Source: Arion vulgaris
Taxonomy: Eukaryota > Mollusca > Gastropoda > Stylommatophora > Arionidae
Direction: 5' to 3'
Assembly (NCBI GenBank): GCA_020796225.1
Contig: CM036759.1
Span: 23,048,313 to 23,112,312, forward strand
Length of the DNA: 64,000 nt
The number at the start of each line of letters is the position of its first letter. Position 1 is the first letter of the stretch. A model generated the notes under the pieces. The model saw only the letters and a program-made list of their open reading frames with translations. It ran no database searches and was not told the DNA's origin. The translations under genes were made by a program, and so were the position numbers. Positions 23,031 to 35,319 of the stretch are shown in pieces.

Positions 23031-24690
23031 AAAATACTGCTATTTTTTTTATAGATGCCAGGTGGTCGTAGTTTCATTACATAGTTTTACAAGCATCATG
23101 TACGATCATTATTTATTCAGTTGTTCACGCATGTCGTTTGTTCATTGAAACTGTTACACTGTACAAGGAACATTTCAAGCCCGTATCGGGCTCACTAGTC
23201 ATCTACGCACACACAGACAAACATAACGCAACTACATTCTCTTGGATAAAATTTGTGTGATCATCATCACCCGTGATGGACGAGCATCATCATCAAAACT
23301 GTTACAGCTGTTTCGTATATTGTTAACGTGAGCATTTAAACAGATTTATTATCTATTTTTGTTTAGAGATATAAGTTAAATATTTGCTTAAACCAGCTTT
23401 AAAGTTGATAGTTGCAAGTTCTGAATGTGAAAGACTAGCATAACTGTAGGTTTTTTTGTTGGGGGTGGGGGTCTACCAATTGGTCAAGTTTACATGCACG
23501 TCTGCTTCTTGCAGCAAGCGATGTACGAACTGTGTCTGTAGTGATTGGTGTATGTTTTCCGATTTGTTAAAGCGAGAAGAGGAATATGTTCATCTTGAGA
23601 CTCTTGTTGTATTGAAGATAGTTATAAAGTTTGTAAAGCGGGACAGTTTCATTATATACTGCGTTCGTAAATTGACTAGTGATCTGATAAGGTTTTCAGA
23701 TCAGTCTGCGTAATACACGGTGCACTTTGGCAGAGCATTGCTTCAAACGAATTCCAACTAACCACTTACAAGATTACAAGCATAGCATCTGCTGAGCTTT
23801 TCTATGGCAAGTTTACGACTATCTAACTAAGTTTCTCTTCATCGTATAAACATTCACCTAATCTAAACACAATACTGACTGTTAATTCACATACAGAATA
23901 CTTATACAATTTCGGGGAATTAGTTATGAGAGATTTGTAACCTCATGGGAGGTCGATGTCGAGCCTCCCTGCACTCCAGCCGCTCGTATGTATTTATAAG
24001 AACCTTGACTGGTCAGTGGGGTAAAAGGCATATTTTTAGTCCATCATGAGTTTTCAAAGGTCGAAGTTTAGCATCACTAATCACGTTCCTTTATTATCAA
24101 TGTAGATTTTCAAGACAACGCACACTTGTATTGGTTTTGTGTCTTCAATCTCTCAATCAACTCACATATATTTTATCATGTTTTTAAAAATACTTTTCGA
24201 ATTTGTCAAAATATGTGTATGGCAATTGAGAATATTAACAAACGTAAACAAGAACAATTTATCCACGTGATTATCTGCTTATCATCTGGCGCTTTAAGTA
24301 ATTAAATTTTTTATTAGATGTTTCGCTAATTTATATACACACGAAAATAGATCTATACTGGTGATATAATGTATGTCTTAATAGTTCTCAGAGTAGATGG
24401 TTCAATGTCAATTCTGGTGTTCGACAGAAGTGTGTATTATGTCTCCGTTGCATCTTCGTCGGGATCATCGACTAGTTAATGAAGAAGACAACCGAAGGTG
24501 GTGGCAGAGAGATTATCTGATGTTGAACCAAGAGACTTGGAGATATAGACTTTGCTTATAAGATATAGACCTTGGATATAGGATTGTTGTAGGGTGCTCT
24601 TTCTCTCTTGAACTCTTTGCCTCACATTTAAATGTCCAGTTTGTGATTCTTTGATCATTTCCTATCAGAGTATGCCCAACGTATCTTCAT
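23031..24690. other. Unique AT-rich sequence
   Basis: An 85-codon frame at 23456-23713 has no splice or homology support. No repeat recognised. Confidence 0.5.
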
Positions 24691-24694
24691 CCTC

Positions 24695-24785
24695 TCTTCC
24701 ACATAACAGTTGTTACTAGTGGTTGACCAGACATTTCTCTGATTTCATCATTTGTCCTGAACTGATCCCATTTTATGTTCATTAG
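24695..24785 (-). mobile_element. LINE-a short fragment
   Basis: The minus strand reads IKWDQFRTNDEIREMSGQPL, then VTTV. The same block recurs at 33245-33440 and 38690-39115 (-) and at 39605-39960 (+). Confidence 0.7.
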
Positions 24786-24789
24786 ATTT

Positions 24790-25070
24790 GTAAAGAGAAC
24801 GCCGGTAAGAAAAGCTTCAGGAAAAGATGGTTTCCCCAAAGAAATTGTCAAGTGGGGAGGCAGAATCATGTTACAGCACATGCACAACATCCTTTGCTAG
24901 TGTTCTGATGAAGGAGCAGTACCCCTAGGTTCTGAGGGATGCAAATATTGTTACTCCGTACAATAATAACGGTGATAAGAGAGATTGCAACAACTACATA
25001 GAAATATCTAGTCTGACTACAGTGGGGAAAGTATACGTATGTGTCATCTTGAATACTCTCCTGTAACACT
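24790..25070 (+). mobile_element. LINE reverse transcriptase N-terminal part
   Basis: Across two frames it reads KASGKDGFPKEIVKWGG, then CSDEGAVP, DAKIVTPYN-like text and GDKRDCNNYIEISSLTTVGK. These are the opening RT blocks of jockey/CR1-like ORF2 (consensus KAxGxDGIPAE and NYRGISLLSxxGK). Shifts and a stop make it a relic. It abuts an opposite-strand LINE-a piece at about 24785. Confidence 0.85.
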
Positions 25071-25980
25071 TATATTCCAAAGAACACATGTGGTTTTCCA
25101 CTGTCTTATTTAGTGTCCATGCTTCACTCCCATATCAAATGAAATACTTAGTACAATAGTTCTAAACTAATTTAATATCAACCCTTCACAGCAGAAGAAA
25201 GAAGATAAACATTATTATTATTGATAGTTGATACAGTTTTAATATCGTAAAATCCATAGAGTATTCCCAAGCTAAGGTTGATAAATATTAGTACGAGATG
25301 TTAAGAAAACAGTAACAGAGATACAAGAGGAAACAAAAAGTGACAGGTAACTCCAGTGCAGCTTTATCTCACTAATAACATATAGAGACGTATTGACGCC
25401 ATTAAAAAGCCATTGCTGTCTTTACCGCTACATTAATTCACAGCTCATCTCACCGCAACGCCCGATTCCCCAATACGCACGCGCCCAGCTACTCACTCAT
25501 TGTCATTCAAAACGACTAAAAAATAGTCAAATGCACAAGGGTCGACGTGGGTCGCAAGCACAGAGAAACCATTTTCCGATTCAATGTCTAAATCCAAATA
25601 ATGCACATAGTTTCCTGTTGTTGTTCTGGCTTAATGAGTACAGACAAAGATATAAAGCGAATGTTTAAAAAAAAAAAAAGGAATTACAGAGAAAATGCCT
25701 CACGTAAAGTATCATCTAACGGTTAAATCAACACATTTCGTAAAATGAAGGTAATCTAGGAATAAGGGAAACATAATATCAAGCAATGCAAACAATAGTA
25801 TGACAGCATAAACAATATGCAACAAAAACCAGCTTTAAATTGCTTGACACATTTCCCTTAAAAGCAGACTGCAGACGTACTGACATGACTGTCAGAGATC
25901 AATATTTCTCTTTGTTTAATGATATTCATCTTGTCTAATATCTCTGTTCAAATTGTTTCGTTATTTCACGACAAATGAAA
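25071..25980. other. AT-rich sequence, possible LINE remnant at left
   Basis: 25080-25180 may encode a decayed antisense LINE segment. The remainder shows no feature. Confidence 0.4.
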
Positions 25981-25984
25981 ATAT

Positions 25985-26235
25985 ATGTGAGTAAGTGGTT
26001 AAGTCGTTTGTTTCGAGTTCCGATGGTTGTAGGCTCGAACCCGGACAGCGCCGTTCTCTTCACGAGTAGGTCCTATATTTTTTCCTGGAGACCGTAGGAT
26101 TGTTGCTAGAGCTACGGAATTCGTGTTTTGTGCAGTACTATCGACAAGTGGCTTGTCATTTCTGCGGAGAGGAACCGAACCAAGTGGGGAAAACCCGGTA
26201 CAATGGAGTGAACTCCTCGTCTTGAAACTCTTTAA
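25985..26235 (+). mobile_element. SINE-1 copy
   Basis: Begins with the A-box-like 'gtgagtaagtggttaag' and the B box GGCTCGAACCC. The body 'gtaggattgttgctagagct' runs to a 3' end near 'aaactctttaaatg', like the end of the fragment at 37768-37847. Confidence 0.85.
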
Positions 26236-26534
26236 ATGTAATTTCTACCGATAACAAACTGATATACAGCAGAAAGAGTTAAGCGTTGTTTGGATACACT
26301 GTTATGTATATGCAAATACATTTGAACAAATATATGACAGATTGAGCTCTACATTATTTCTGTTGCAGATTTATTCTTATTGTGCATTGAAAGAGAATTT
26401 GTTATGCTATGTTGATGTATGTGGCAAGACTGCGATATCTCTCCCTTTTGGAAAAAACAGACTGTTTCTATATCAACATTATGGGACCGGAATTTTCTTC
26501 CCTATTAAATGTCTACTTCCTTAGTCTATTGTCT

Positions 26535-27400
26535 ATTCCCAGGTGGAAGATATAGTTGGCTCTCCACTCTTGCCGTTTAGGGATGGGAGCTTTAATTTAC
26601 GTTCTAGCGCTAGATGAGTCGCCCTTATTGTGTTGTATCCGTGTTGTGTAGTGTGGTCTTGATATTGTCTGTCCATCTTTTCTTGGTCTTCCCTTAGCTC
26701 TAGTACCCGATCTCTTTTTTATTGTATGCTGTTATTGGTGGTTGGTTGTATTTCATTCTCATTAAATGTCCAAACCACTGCATTTGTTGTCTTTCGATGT
26801 ATTCGGTGCATGAAGCTATGCCCACTCTGCTTCTGATGTCCTCATTTCGTAGTCTGTCTTTCCTGGTGACTCCCACTGCCTTTCTCAGGCATTTCACTTC
26901 ACTCGTGGTGAGCTTTCTGTAATGTGTTGCTGTAAGAGACCAAGTTTGGCACTGGAAACAAAGTGTTGGTAGGAAAATACTTTTATCATCTGTCTTTTCA
27001 CTTCCATCTTGATCTTTGGGTGTTGTAGTAATGGTGCCAGCTGGTAGGTCACTGCATTTGCTTTTTGACACCTTGTCTCTATTTCTCTATCGAATTTTCT
27101 GTCCTCTGTGAAAATGCTACCTAAATATTTGAATTCAGAAACTTGCTTTACTCTGGTGTTATCTATTTGTATGGTTGCTTGGTTTGATGTTCTGCTGATT
27201 TTCATGGTCTCGGTCTTTTGTTTGTTGATTTTCATGTTGTACTTTCTACATGCAATTAGCAATGAATTCATGTGATGTTGTAGCTGATCTTCATCTTCAT
27301 AGATTAAACTTTGGTCGTCCGCAAAATTGTTGATTTGGTTGTTTAATTGGTCGTCGTGATCATTGATTACAGATCGTCGTTACAAAGATTCAGTCTGTTA
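26535..27400 (-). mobile_element. LINE-a reverse transcriptase C-terminal half
   Basis: The longest RT relic in the window. Minus-strand order: FADD catalytic box (about 27325), INKQKTETMKISR, FKYLGSIFTEDRKFDREIET, RCQKANAVTYQLAPLLQHPK. A frameshift near 26990 leads to CFQCQTWSLT, LRKAVGVTRKDRLRNEDIRS, QQMQWFGHLMRM, then after another shift GTRAKGRPRKRWTDNI and a decayed end at about 26540. The catalytic FADD box is intact, but frameshifts make it inactive. Confidence 0.92.
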
Positions 27401-27679
27401 CCAGGTCCATTACTTAGAGGTAGAGTTGGATCGTTGTCAGCTCTGGTTTGCTAATGCTGACTCATCCCTACGTCTTAGACTTGAAGTGCAATTATGGGAA
27501 TGAATATAAGGAAACATACTTAAGACGCTCTTTCACTGCTTGTTCTATGGTACCACGGCAGTTACTTTGTGATTGCAGGAATTAAGACTCACGAGTGTAT
27601 GATGGTATTGTTACTTTTCATTCATCAAGCCGATGTCTTCTATCTGTGAATGCTTCTCACACGTATTCTTCTTTCTACT

Positions 27680-30600
27680 CGTCTCTGGTGAGTCGACTTC
27701 TTGATAGCCATCTCTGGTCAGTCGACTTCTTGCTAGCAGTTTCTTGTCGGTTGACTTCTTGCTAGCCATCTCTGGTCAGTTGACTTCTTGCTAGCCATCT
27801 CTGGTCAGCTGACTTCTTGCTAGCCATCTCTGGTCAGCTGACTTCTTGCTAGCCATCTCTGGTCAGCTGACTTCTTGGTAGCCATCTCTGGTCAGCTGAC
27901 TTCTTGCTAGCCATCTCTGGTCAGTCGACTTCTTGCTAGCAAATCTCTTGTCAGTTGATTTCTTGCTAGCCATCTCTGGTCAGTTGACTTCTCGCTAGTC
28001 CTCTCTGGTCAGTTGACTTCTCGCTAGCCATCTCTGGTAAGCTGACTTATTGCTAGCAGTTTCTTGTCAGTTGACTTCTTGCTAGCCATCTCTGGTCAGT
28101 CGACTTCTTGCTAGTCCTCTCTGGTCAGCTGACTTCTTGCTAGCCATCTCTGGTCAGTCGACTTCTTGCTAGTCCTCTCTGGTCAGCTGACTTCTTGCTA
28201 GCCATCTCTGGTCAGCTGACTTCTTGCTAGCCATCTCTGGTCAGTCGACTTCTTGCTAGCAAATCTCTTGTCAGTTGATTTCTTGCTAGCCATCTCTGGT
28301 CAGTTGACTTCTCGCTAGTCCTCTCTGGTCAGTTGACTTCTCGCTAGCCATCTCTGGTAAGCTGACTTATTGCTAGCAGTTTCTTGTCATTTGACTTCTT
28401 GCTAGCCATCTCTGGTCAGTCGACTTCTTGCTAGTCCTCTCTGGTCAGCTGACTTCTTGCTAGCCATCTCTGGTCAGTCGACTTCTTGCTAGTCCTCTCC
28501 GGTCAGCTGACTTCTTGCTAGCAGTTTCTTGTCGGTTGACTTCTTGCTAGCCATCTCTGGTCAGCTGACTTCTTGCTAGCAGTTTCTTGTCGGTTGACTT
28601 CTTGCTAGCCATCTCTGGTCAGTCGACTTCTTGCTAGCCATCTCTGGTCAGCTGACTTCTTGCTAGCCATCTCTGGTCAGTTGATTTCTTGCTAGCCATC
28701 TCTGGTCAGCTGACTTCTTGCTAGCCATCTCTGGTCAGTCGACTTTTTACTAACCATCTCTGGTCAGTCGACTTCTTGCTAGTCCTCTCTGGTCAGCTGA
28801 CTTCTTGATAGCCATCTCTGGTCAGTCGACTTCTTGCTAGTCCTCTCTGGTCAGCTGACTTCTTGCTAGCCATCTCTGGTCAGTCGACTTCTTGCTAGTC
28901 CTCTCTGGTCAGCTGACTTCTTGCTAGCCATCTCTGGTCAGCTGACTTCTTGCTAGCCATCTCTGGTCAGTCGACTTCTTGCTAGCAAATCTCTTGTCAG
29001 TTGATTTCTTGCTAGCCATCTCTGGTCAGTTGACTTCTCGCTAGTCCTCTCTGGTCAGTTGACTTCTCGCTAGCCATCTCTGGTAAGCTGACTTATTGCT
29101 AGCAGTTTCTTGTCATTTGACTTCTTGCTAGCCATCTCTGGTCAGTCGACTTCTTGCTAGTCCTCTCTGGTCAGCTGACTTCTTGCTAGCCATCTCTGGT
29201 CAGTCGACTTCTTGCTAGTCCTCTCCGGTCAGCTGACTTCTTGCTAGCAGTTTCTTGTCGGTTGACTTCTTGCTAGCCATCTCTGGTCAGCTGACTTCTT
29301 GCTAGCAGTTTCTTGTCGGTTGACTTCTTGCTAGCCATCTCTGGTCAGCTGACTTCTTGCTAGCAGTTTCTTGTCAGTTGACTTCTTGCTAGCCATCTCT
29401 GGTCAGTTGATTTCTTGCTAGCCATCTCTGGTCAGTTGACTTCTCGCTAGTCCTCTCTGGTCAGTTGACTTCTCGCTAGCCATCTCTGGTAAGCTGACTT
29501 ATTGCTAGCAGTTTCTTGTCAGTTGACTTCTTGCTAGCCATCTCTGGTCAGTCGACTTCTTGCTAGTCATCTCTGGTCAGCTGACTTCTTGCTAGCCATC
29601 TCTGGTCAGTCGACTTCTTGCTAGTCCTCTCTGGTCAGCTGACTTCTTGCTAGCCATCTCTGGTCAGCTGACTTCTTGCTAGCCATCTCTGGTCAGTCGA
29701 CTTCTTGCTAGCAAATCTCTTGTCAGTTGATTTCTTGCTAGCCATCTCTGGTCAGTTGACTTCTCGCTAGTCCTCTCTGGTCAGTTGACTTCTCGCTAGC
29801 CATCTCTGGTAAGCTGACTTATTGCTAGCAGTTTCTTGTCATTTGACTTCTTGCTAGCCATCTCTGGTCAGTCGACTTCTTGCTAGTCCTCTCTGGTCAG
29901 CTGACTTCTTGCTAGCCATCTCTGGTCAGTCGACTTCTTGCTAGTCCTCTCCGGTCAGCTGACTTCTTGCTAGCAGTTTCTTGTCGGTTGACTTCTTGCT
30001 AGCCATCTCTGGTCAGCTGACTTCTTGCTAGCAGTTTCTTGTCGGTTGACTTCTTGCTAGCCATCTCTGGTCAGTCGACTTCTTGCTAGCCATCTCTGGT
30101 CAGCTGACTTCTTGCTAGCCATCTCTGGTCAGTTGATTTCTTGCTAGCCATCTCTGGTCAGCTGACTTCTTGCTAGCCATCTCTGGTCAGTCGACTTTTT
30201 ACTAACCATCTCTGGTCAGTCGACTTCTTGCTAGCCATCTCTGGTCAGCTGACTTCTTGCTAGCCATCTCTGGTCAGTTGATTTCTTGCTAGTCCTCTCT
30301 GGTCAGCTGACTTCTTGCTAGCAGTTTCTTGTCGGTTGACTTCTTGCTAGCCATCTCTGGTCAGTCGACTTCTTGCTAGCCATCTCTGGTCAGCTGACTT
30401 CTTGCTAGCCATCTCTGGTCAGTTGATTTCTTGCTAGCCATCTCTGGTCAGCTGACTTCTTGCTAGCCATCTCTGGTCAGTCGACTTTTTACTAACCATC
30501 TCTGGTCAGTCGACTTCTTGCTAGCCATCTCTGGTCAGCTGACTTCTTGCTAGCCATCTCTGGTCAGCTGACTTCTTGCTAGCAGTTTCTTGTCAGTTGA

Positions 30601-31690
30601 CTTCTTGCTAGCCATCTCTGGTCAGTTGATTTCTTGCTAGCCATCTCTGGTCAGCTGACTTCTTGCTAGCCATCTCTGGTCAGTCGACTTTTTACTAACC
30701 ATCTCTGGTCAGTCGACTTCTTGCTAGTCCTCTCTGGTCAGCTGACTTCTTGCTAGCAGTTTCTTGTCGGTTGACTTCTTGCTAGCCATCTCTGGTCAGT
30801 TGATTTCTTGCTAGCCATCTCTGGTCAGCTGACTTCTTGCTAGCCATCTCTGGTCAGTCGACTTCTTGCTAGTCCTCTCTGGTCAGCTGACTTCTTGCTA
30901 GCAGTTTCTTGTCAGTTGACTTCTTGCTAGCCATCTCTGGTCAGTTGATTTCTTGCTAGCCATCTCTGGTCAGCTGACTTCTTGCTAGCCATCTCTGGTC
31001 AGTCGACTTTTTACTAACCATCTCTGGTCAGCTGACTTCTTGCTAGCAGTTTCTTGTCGGTTGACTTCTTGCTAGCCATCTCTGGTCAGTTGATTTCTTG
31101 CTAGCCATCTCTGGTCAGCTGACTTCTTGCTAGCCATCTCTGGTCAGCTGACTTCTTGCTAGTCCTCTCTGGTCAGCTGACTTCTTGCTAGCAGTTTCTT
31201 GTCGGTTGACTTCTTGCTAGCCATCTCTGGTCAGTTGACTTCTTGCTAGCCATCTCTGGTCAGTTGACTTCTTGCTAGCCATCTCTGGTCAGCTGACTTC
31301 TTGCTAGTCCTCTCTGGTCAGCTGACTTCTTGCTAGCAGTTTCTTGTCGGTTGACTTCTTGCTAGCCATCTCTGGTCAGCTGACTTCTTGCTAGCCATCT
31401 CTGGTCAGCTGACTTCTTGCTAGCAGTTTCTTGTCGGTTGACTTCTTGCTAGCCATCTCTGGTCAGTCTACTTTTTACTAACCATCTCTGGTCAGGTGAC
31501 TTCTTGCTAGCAGTTTCTTGTCGGTTGACTTCTTGCTAGCCATCTCTGGTCAGCTGACTTCTTGCTAGCAGTTTCTTGTCGGTTGACTTCTTGCTAGCCA
31601 TCTCTGGTCAGTCTACTTTTTACTAACCATCTCTGGTCAGGTGACTTCTTGCTAACCATCTCTGGTCAATTGACTTCTAGCAAGCCGTTT
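27680..31690. repeat. 4-kb array of 29-bp units with higher-order structure
   Basis: About 138 tandem units of 29-30 bp (cttgctagccatctctggtc then agctgactt). Each unit carries GCTAGC or CTAGTC and one of CAGCTGAC, CAGTCGAC or CAGTTGAC. A marker unit (aaatctcttgtcagttgatt) occurs at 27941, 28261, 28987 and 29713. The last three are exactly 726 bp apart and are followed by the same private variants (catttgac, ctctccgg), so a 25-unit block was duplicated whole. Confidence 0.98.
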
Positions 31691-31761
31691 CTGCCCATTT
31701 TATTTGCATTTTTCCATATTCTTTAATGACAGTAAACAAAACTATTAGTCTTGTATATATG

Positions 31762-31998
31762 AACGCCCCATATCGACCACTTGTTAACCACTCGGTGTGA
31801 TTTGTATGTGATCTGAGCCTAATAGCGATTGTACGGTGTGCCAGTTATGCACCTACAAGTAGGCCAGCACATCCGATTTATGTGATACTTTTTATTTACT
31901 AGTGTAGCTTCCCTAGGTCCTACATCAATCACCTCTTACGACATGCATTGTTGGTACTATTCTTTGCCTCCGTTGCGTGCCCTGGCATCACGCGGGTG
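31762..31998 (+). mobile_element. Dispersed repeat R1, copy 2
   Basis: Starts 'cgccccatatcgaccactt', keeps 'tttgtatgtgatctgagcct' and 'cctacaagtaggccag', and ends near 'catcacgcgggtggtc'. The clearest full-length relative of 17397-17637. Confidence 0.82.
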
Positions 31999-32880
31999 GT
32001 CTTGTATATTACAATTAATGTCTATATTTTTTTACACATTACATCTTGAAACAAAAATAGCACAATCATTACTAACAGTTTTAATATCTCCATGACAAAT
32101 GTTATATCGTTTTTATTCGTATTATTTGCTTTAATTTTTCATTTAAACAAGATTTTTGGACACTCATATAGTACAAGTTTCTTTATCTACAACGCTAAAA
32201 CCCCCCATTAGCTCTAAGCAAACAGTGCTTTACAAAACAGCACTAAACTAGGTAATCGTGTATCTTTCAATTTAGCTACTAGTTCATTTACTACTTCTCT
32301 TTATCAGCTCTACATCACCCTACCCGGACAAAAAAAAAAGATCTTTCTTCTTTTTCTATTTATCTTGCTTCTTCAAATTAGGACTTTTTGCTTTCTTTAA
32401 AAAGTATTCGCATGACAATAAACAAGGAAGATGAGGTAACTCTAGCAAAATTAGCGTCCTCATTGGGGCAACAAAAATGTACAAACGTACAAAACAGGCG
32501 CGCTATGGTAGGCGCTATTCTAACTACCCGAAACGCCCTCTGGAACCGCAGAACTCGAGCACAGGCGACCTGTCAATCACACCAGAGTTCACCTGTCGTC
32601 GATATAACATACACCTGAGGGATTGTTGCCTCTCTGTCTTGTATCTTATGTGTCAGTTTCTGTACTCACAGGCCTTCCGACGTCTGTTGTCATTCAAACT
32701 GAGATACTCGCAAACAAATAGACGACGTCACAAGCGGGTCTACTCAACCAAAATAAAGTTGTAGAGAGGTAAAATGCGCCGACTACAACCCGATATAGAA
32801 ACTGGCTATTTATGTTTTTCTTTTCTTCTTCCTGTCTCTAATCATGTTTTGGCTCACAGTCAGATAAGAAAAGGTTTCTA
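31999..32880. other. Unique sequence with a small CpG-rich patch
   Basis: 32480-32620 is richer in GC and CpG than its surroundings and is open in two forward frames (32388-32618 and 32477-32764), followed by AATAAA at about 32752. No homology was recognised and no splice-phase partner found. It could be an isolated exon, a promoter patch or foreign sequence. Confidence 0.35.
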
Positions 32881-32884
32881 TAAC

Positions 32885-33075
32885 TCACTTTTGTGCGTTC
32901 TTCGTACATAGTGTATTTCACTGCCTCTGTTATTTCTGTGGTTCACCATTTGCGTGGACAACCTTTCACTGTGTATTCACTATATTTGAGTATCATTGTC
33001 CTTTGAGGCGCTTCTGTCTGTTGTTAATCTATGTATGTGTCCATGCCAATTAATTTGTTGTTTCTTTATTAAAAG
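32885..33075 (-). mobile_element. LINE-a 3' tail
   Basis: The reverse complement parallels 63068-63290 from 'aaacaacaaattaa' (FGH region) to the '(t)acgaagaacgcaca' end. Too decayed to give a frame. Confidence 0.65.
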
Positions 33076-33243
33076 GTAGAGCTCTCTGTGTCGTAGAGGT
33101 TAGGTGTTCGTCTCTTGTGTCAAAGGTACCAGGTTCGCTCCCTCATATAGCTATTTTGATGTTTTTCCAGAGATATCTGATCTAAGTGTAGGTGAGATAG
33201 AGTTCCTAGTCCTATCTGAGACGGACGATAAAACGGAGGCTTT
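33076..33243 (+). mobile_element. SINE-5 copy
   Basis: Head 'gtcgtagaggttaggtgttc' with B-box-like GGTTCGCTCCC; body 'gagttcctagtcctatctga'. Opposite orientation to the copy at 1-243. Confidence 0.75.
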
Positions 33244-33244
33244 C

Positions 33245-33440
33245 AACATGTCTCACTCTTCCCTTTCTTATAACATTTGTTACGAGTGGTTGACCAGACA
33301 TTTCTCTTATCTCATCACTTCTCCTGAATTCGTTCAATTTTATGGTTATTATTTTTCGCAGCCATATATTTTCAAATGCATTCAACTTACTTTCTATATC
33401 TTTAGGCATTTTACAAACTCTCGCTTTATATATCATCATA
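33245..33440 (-). mobile_element. LINE-a fragment
   Basis: The minus frame reads ESKLNAFENIWLRKIITIKL, then NEFRRSDEIREMSGQPLVTN. This is the thumb-to-tail block of jockey-like ORF2 (AFExxCLRRxLxIxW...). A separate scrap at 33690-33795 reads LTYGCESMT on the same strand. Confidence 0.75.
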
Positions 33441-33810
33441 TACGGTCATTCATTAAACACACTTACTTCAAAAACTCAAATACGAATCTTCATTGTAAAA
33501 ATGGGTACAAATGCTAGTTATATTGACTGTGTGTTATGCTATGTTAAAGCTGTAACCGTGTCTGGAAAGTGCTAATGTAACAGAAGAATGCATATAAAAT
33601 AATGAACTGCCTCGTTCTTAAATTGATCATGTCTTTCTTAAAACCTCTGTGCTATGACCTCTGCAACACATCAACATTATACATCGTAGTAATCAATGGT
33701 ATTCTTAGTATCATCCTGTAAATCACATCTTTGTGACCTCCAGAAATTTCGCTTGATGTTTATTAGATGTCATTGACTCGCATCCATATGTCAGTACCGG
33801 TATTTTTTTT
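33441..33810. other. AT-rich sequence between LINE scraps
   Basis: Only the LTYGCESMT-coding scrap is recognisable. Confidence 0.4.

Positions 33811-33812
<2 letters not shown>

Positions 33813-33862
<50 letters not shown>
33813..33862. repeat. (AT)n microsatellite
   Basis: About 24 AT units. The final ATATATAT also serves as target duplication of the next element. Confidence 0.97.
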
Positions 33863-33865
<3 letters not shown>

Positions 33866-34049
33866 TGGCGGCTCGTGGTAATTTTTCTTGGTGGGTTCAG
33901 ACAAAATTTTCGGAAAAATCATGGTTTTTGGACTATTTACTATTATTTATCTATTCCGGGAAGTTATTCATCCCTTTTGAGAAAAGAACAAATGCTTCTG
34001 TTCTGCAACAGCTTGATATTAAAGAGAGTTGGCTATTTATCATCATCAT

Positions 34050-34420
34050 CATCATGAAATAGCTTGTCCTGAGCAGAACTTTGCCACTCCAACAGTAATC
34101 CGGAATTTCTCTCTTCCATATGCCAGATGTCCTGCCTCTGCAGCCATCATGTTCAAACCATCAGTTACATTTCGAATCCATCTTCTCCGTGGTCCTCCTC
34201 CTCTACCTGCCGACATGCCTTCCTCCGAGACGGACCAATTCAGCCTCCATGTTTCTCCATATGTCCAAAATATCTCAATTCTATCTTTCCAATCTGTAGC
34301 ATCAGCCAACTTTCTCAGACCCTGAGTTCCTTCTGCAAAGATTCACTTGCTCGCCTCTCTGTCCATGACACACAGAGGACTCCTCTGCAACACCCACATT
34401 CAAAAGCACACATATGCTTT
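34050..34420 (-). mobile_element. LINE-a 3' tail inside the hAT element
   Basis: Minus strand: SLQKELRV, MLQIGKIELRYFGHMEKHGG-type text, then GGPRRRWIRNVTDGLNMMAA and EAGHLAYGREKFRITVGVAK up to a stop near 34052. It matches 59690-59875 and 3058-3300. Confidence 0.82.
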
Positions 34421-34544
34421 TCACTGCCTCATCAAATGTCCATGCCCCACATCCACACGTTTGCTATTAAAGAACATAAAATCAAAGACAATTAACTATT
34501 TCGGATACATCAAACGACATTAGTGTGTAAAGAATATTTTTTTA

Positions 34545-34745
34545 AAAGTATCACCCGCCTGCCCATCGTGTTCGTTGCGCGTTGGGCGGCGGTGACAAGC
34601 CCTTGCTTTCTTTTCAATTCCACGTGCAGGCATAAAAGCCACAGATTCTCCAGATTTGAGGTGTTCGTAGCACCGAAACGAAGGGTTACGATGTCCATAG
34701 CACCGAGCAGAATAGCTGAATGCTCAAGTGCTTCTGGATCAAAAA
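34545..34745 (+). mobile_element. SINE-2 copy
   Basis: Begins 'cacccgcctgcccatcgtgttc' with A-box-like 'ttgcgcgttgggcggc' and 'ttcaattccacg' at the B box, ending 'gtgcttctggatcaaaaataa'. It is in the orientation opposite to 9124-9326. Confidence 0.82.
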
Positions 34746-35319
34746 TAATATTTTAAAATGTACGTGAATTGAACTAACGTCACCCGCATTACAGACTATA
34801 CGTGCTTATCTATTACGCCAGAGAAACTATATGCTTGGTGGATGTTTTTTTTTTCTTATATAAGCTATCTTGGTAAACTTGTCAGCTGTGTAAACGAAAA
34901 TGAAAGTAAAAGTGCGTTGTCGTTGACAAATGTATATCGATGGAATGGGCTATTACATAAACTATTCTATGATGATTACTTTTTCTATTATTATCTATAA
35001 TTTTATACTATTTTTAAATATAATTCATAATGCAATCGATAATTAAAAGGACTATTTAATGTAGAAATGAGTTGATTGCGTAATAATAAATTCAGCTACC
35101 GGAAGAATGAAAATGACGCAATTGTTTTGACAATTATCATTGCAGGTAGATGTCAAAGGTCAAATGTTGCAATGTTACATCGCAGATAGGCACATTTTAA
35201 ACTGAAAAATAGTGCGCTGCAATATGCGTGACTGTATTCAGACTGTAGATAATATATTTTTATGATATTTTATATATTATTATGATTGTTAGATTATTAT
35301 TATATAATATTTTTATTTT

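Noticed and set aside
25393..25668. 91-codon plus-strand open frame
   Set aside because: No recognisable motif, splice context or repeat relation. Treated as chance, like the frames at 14889-15152 and 23456-23713.
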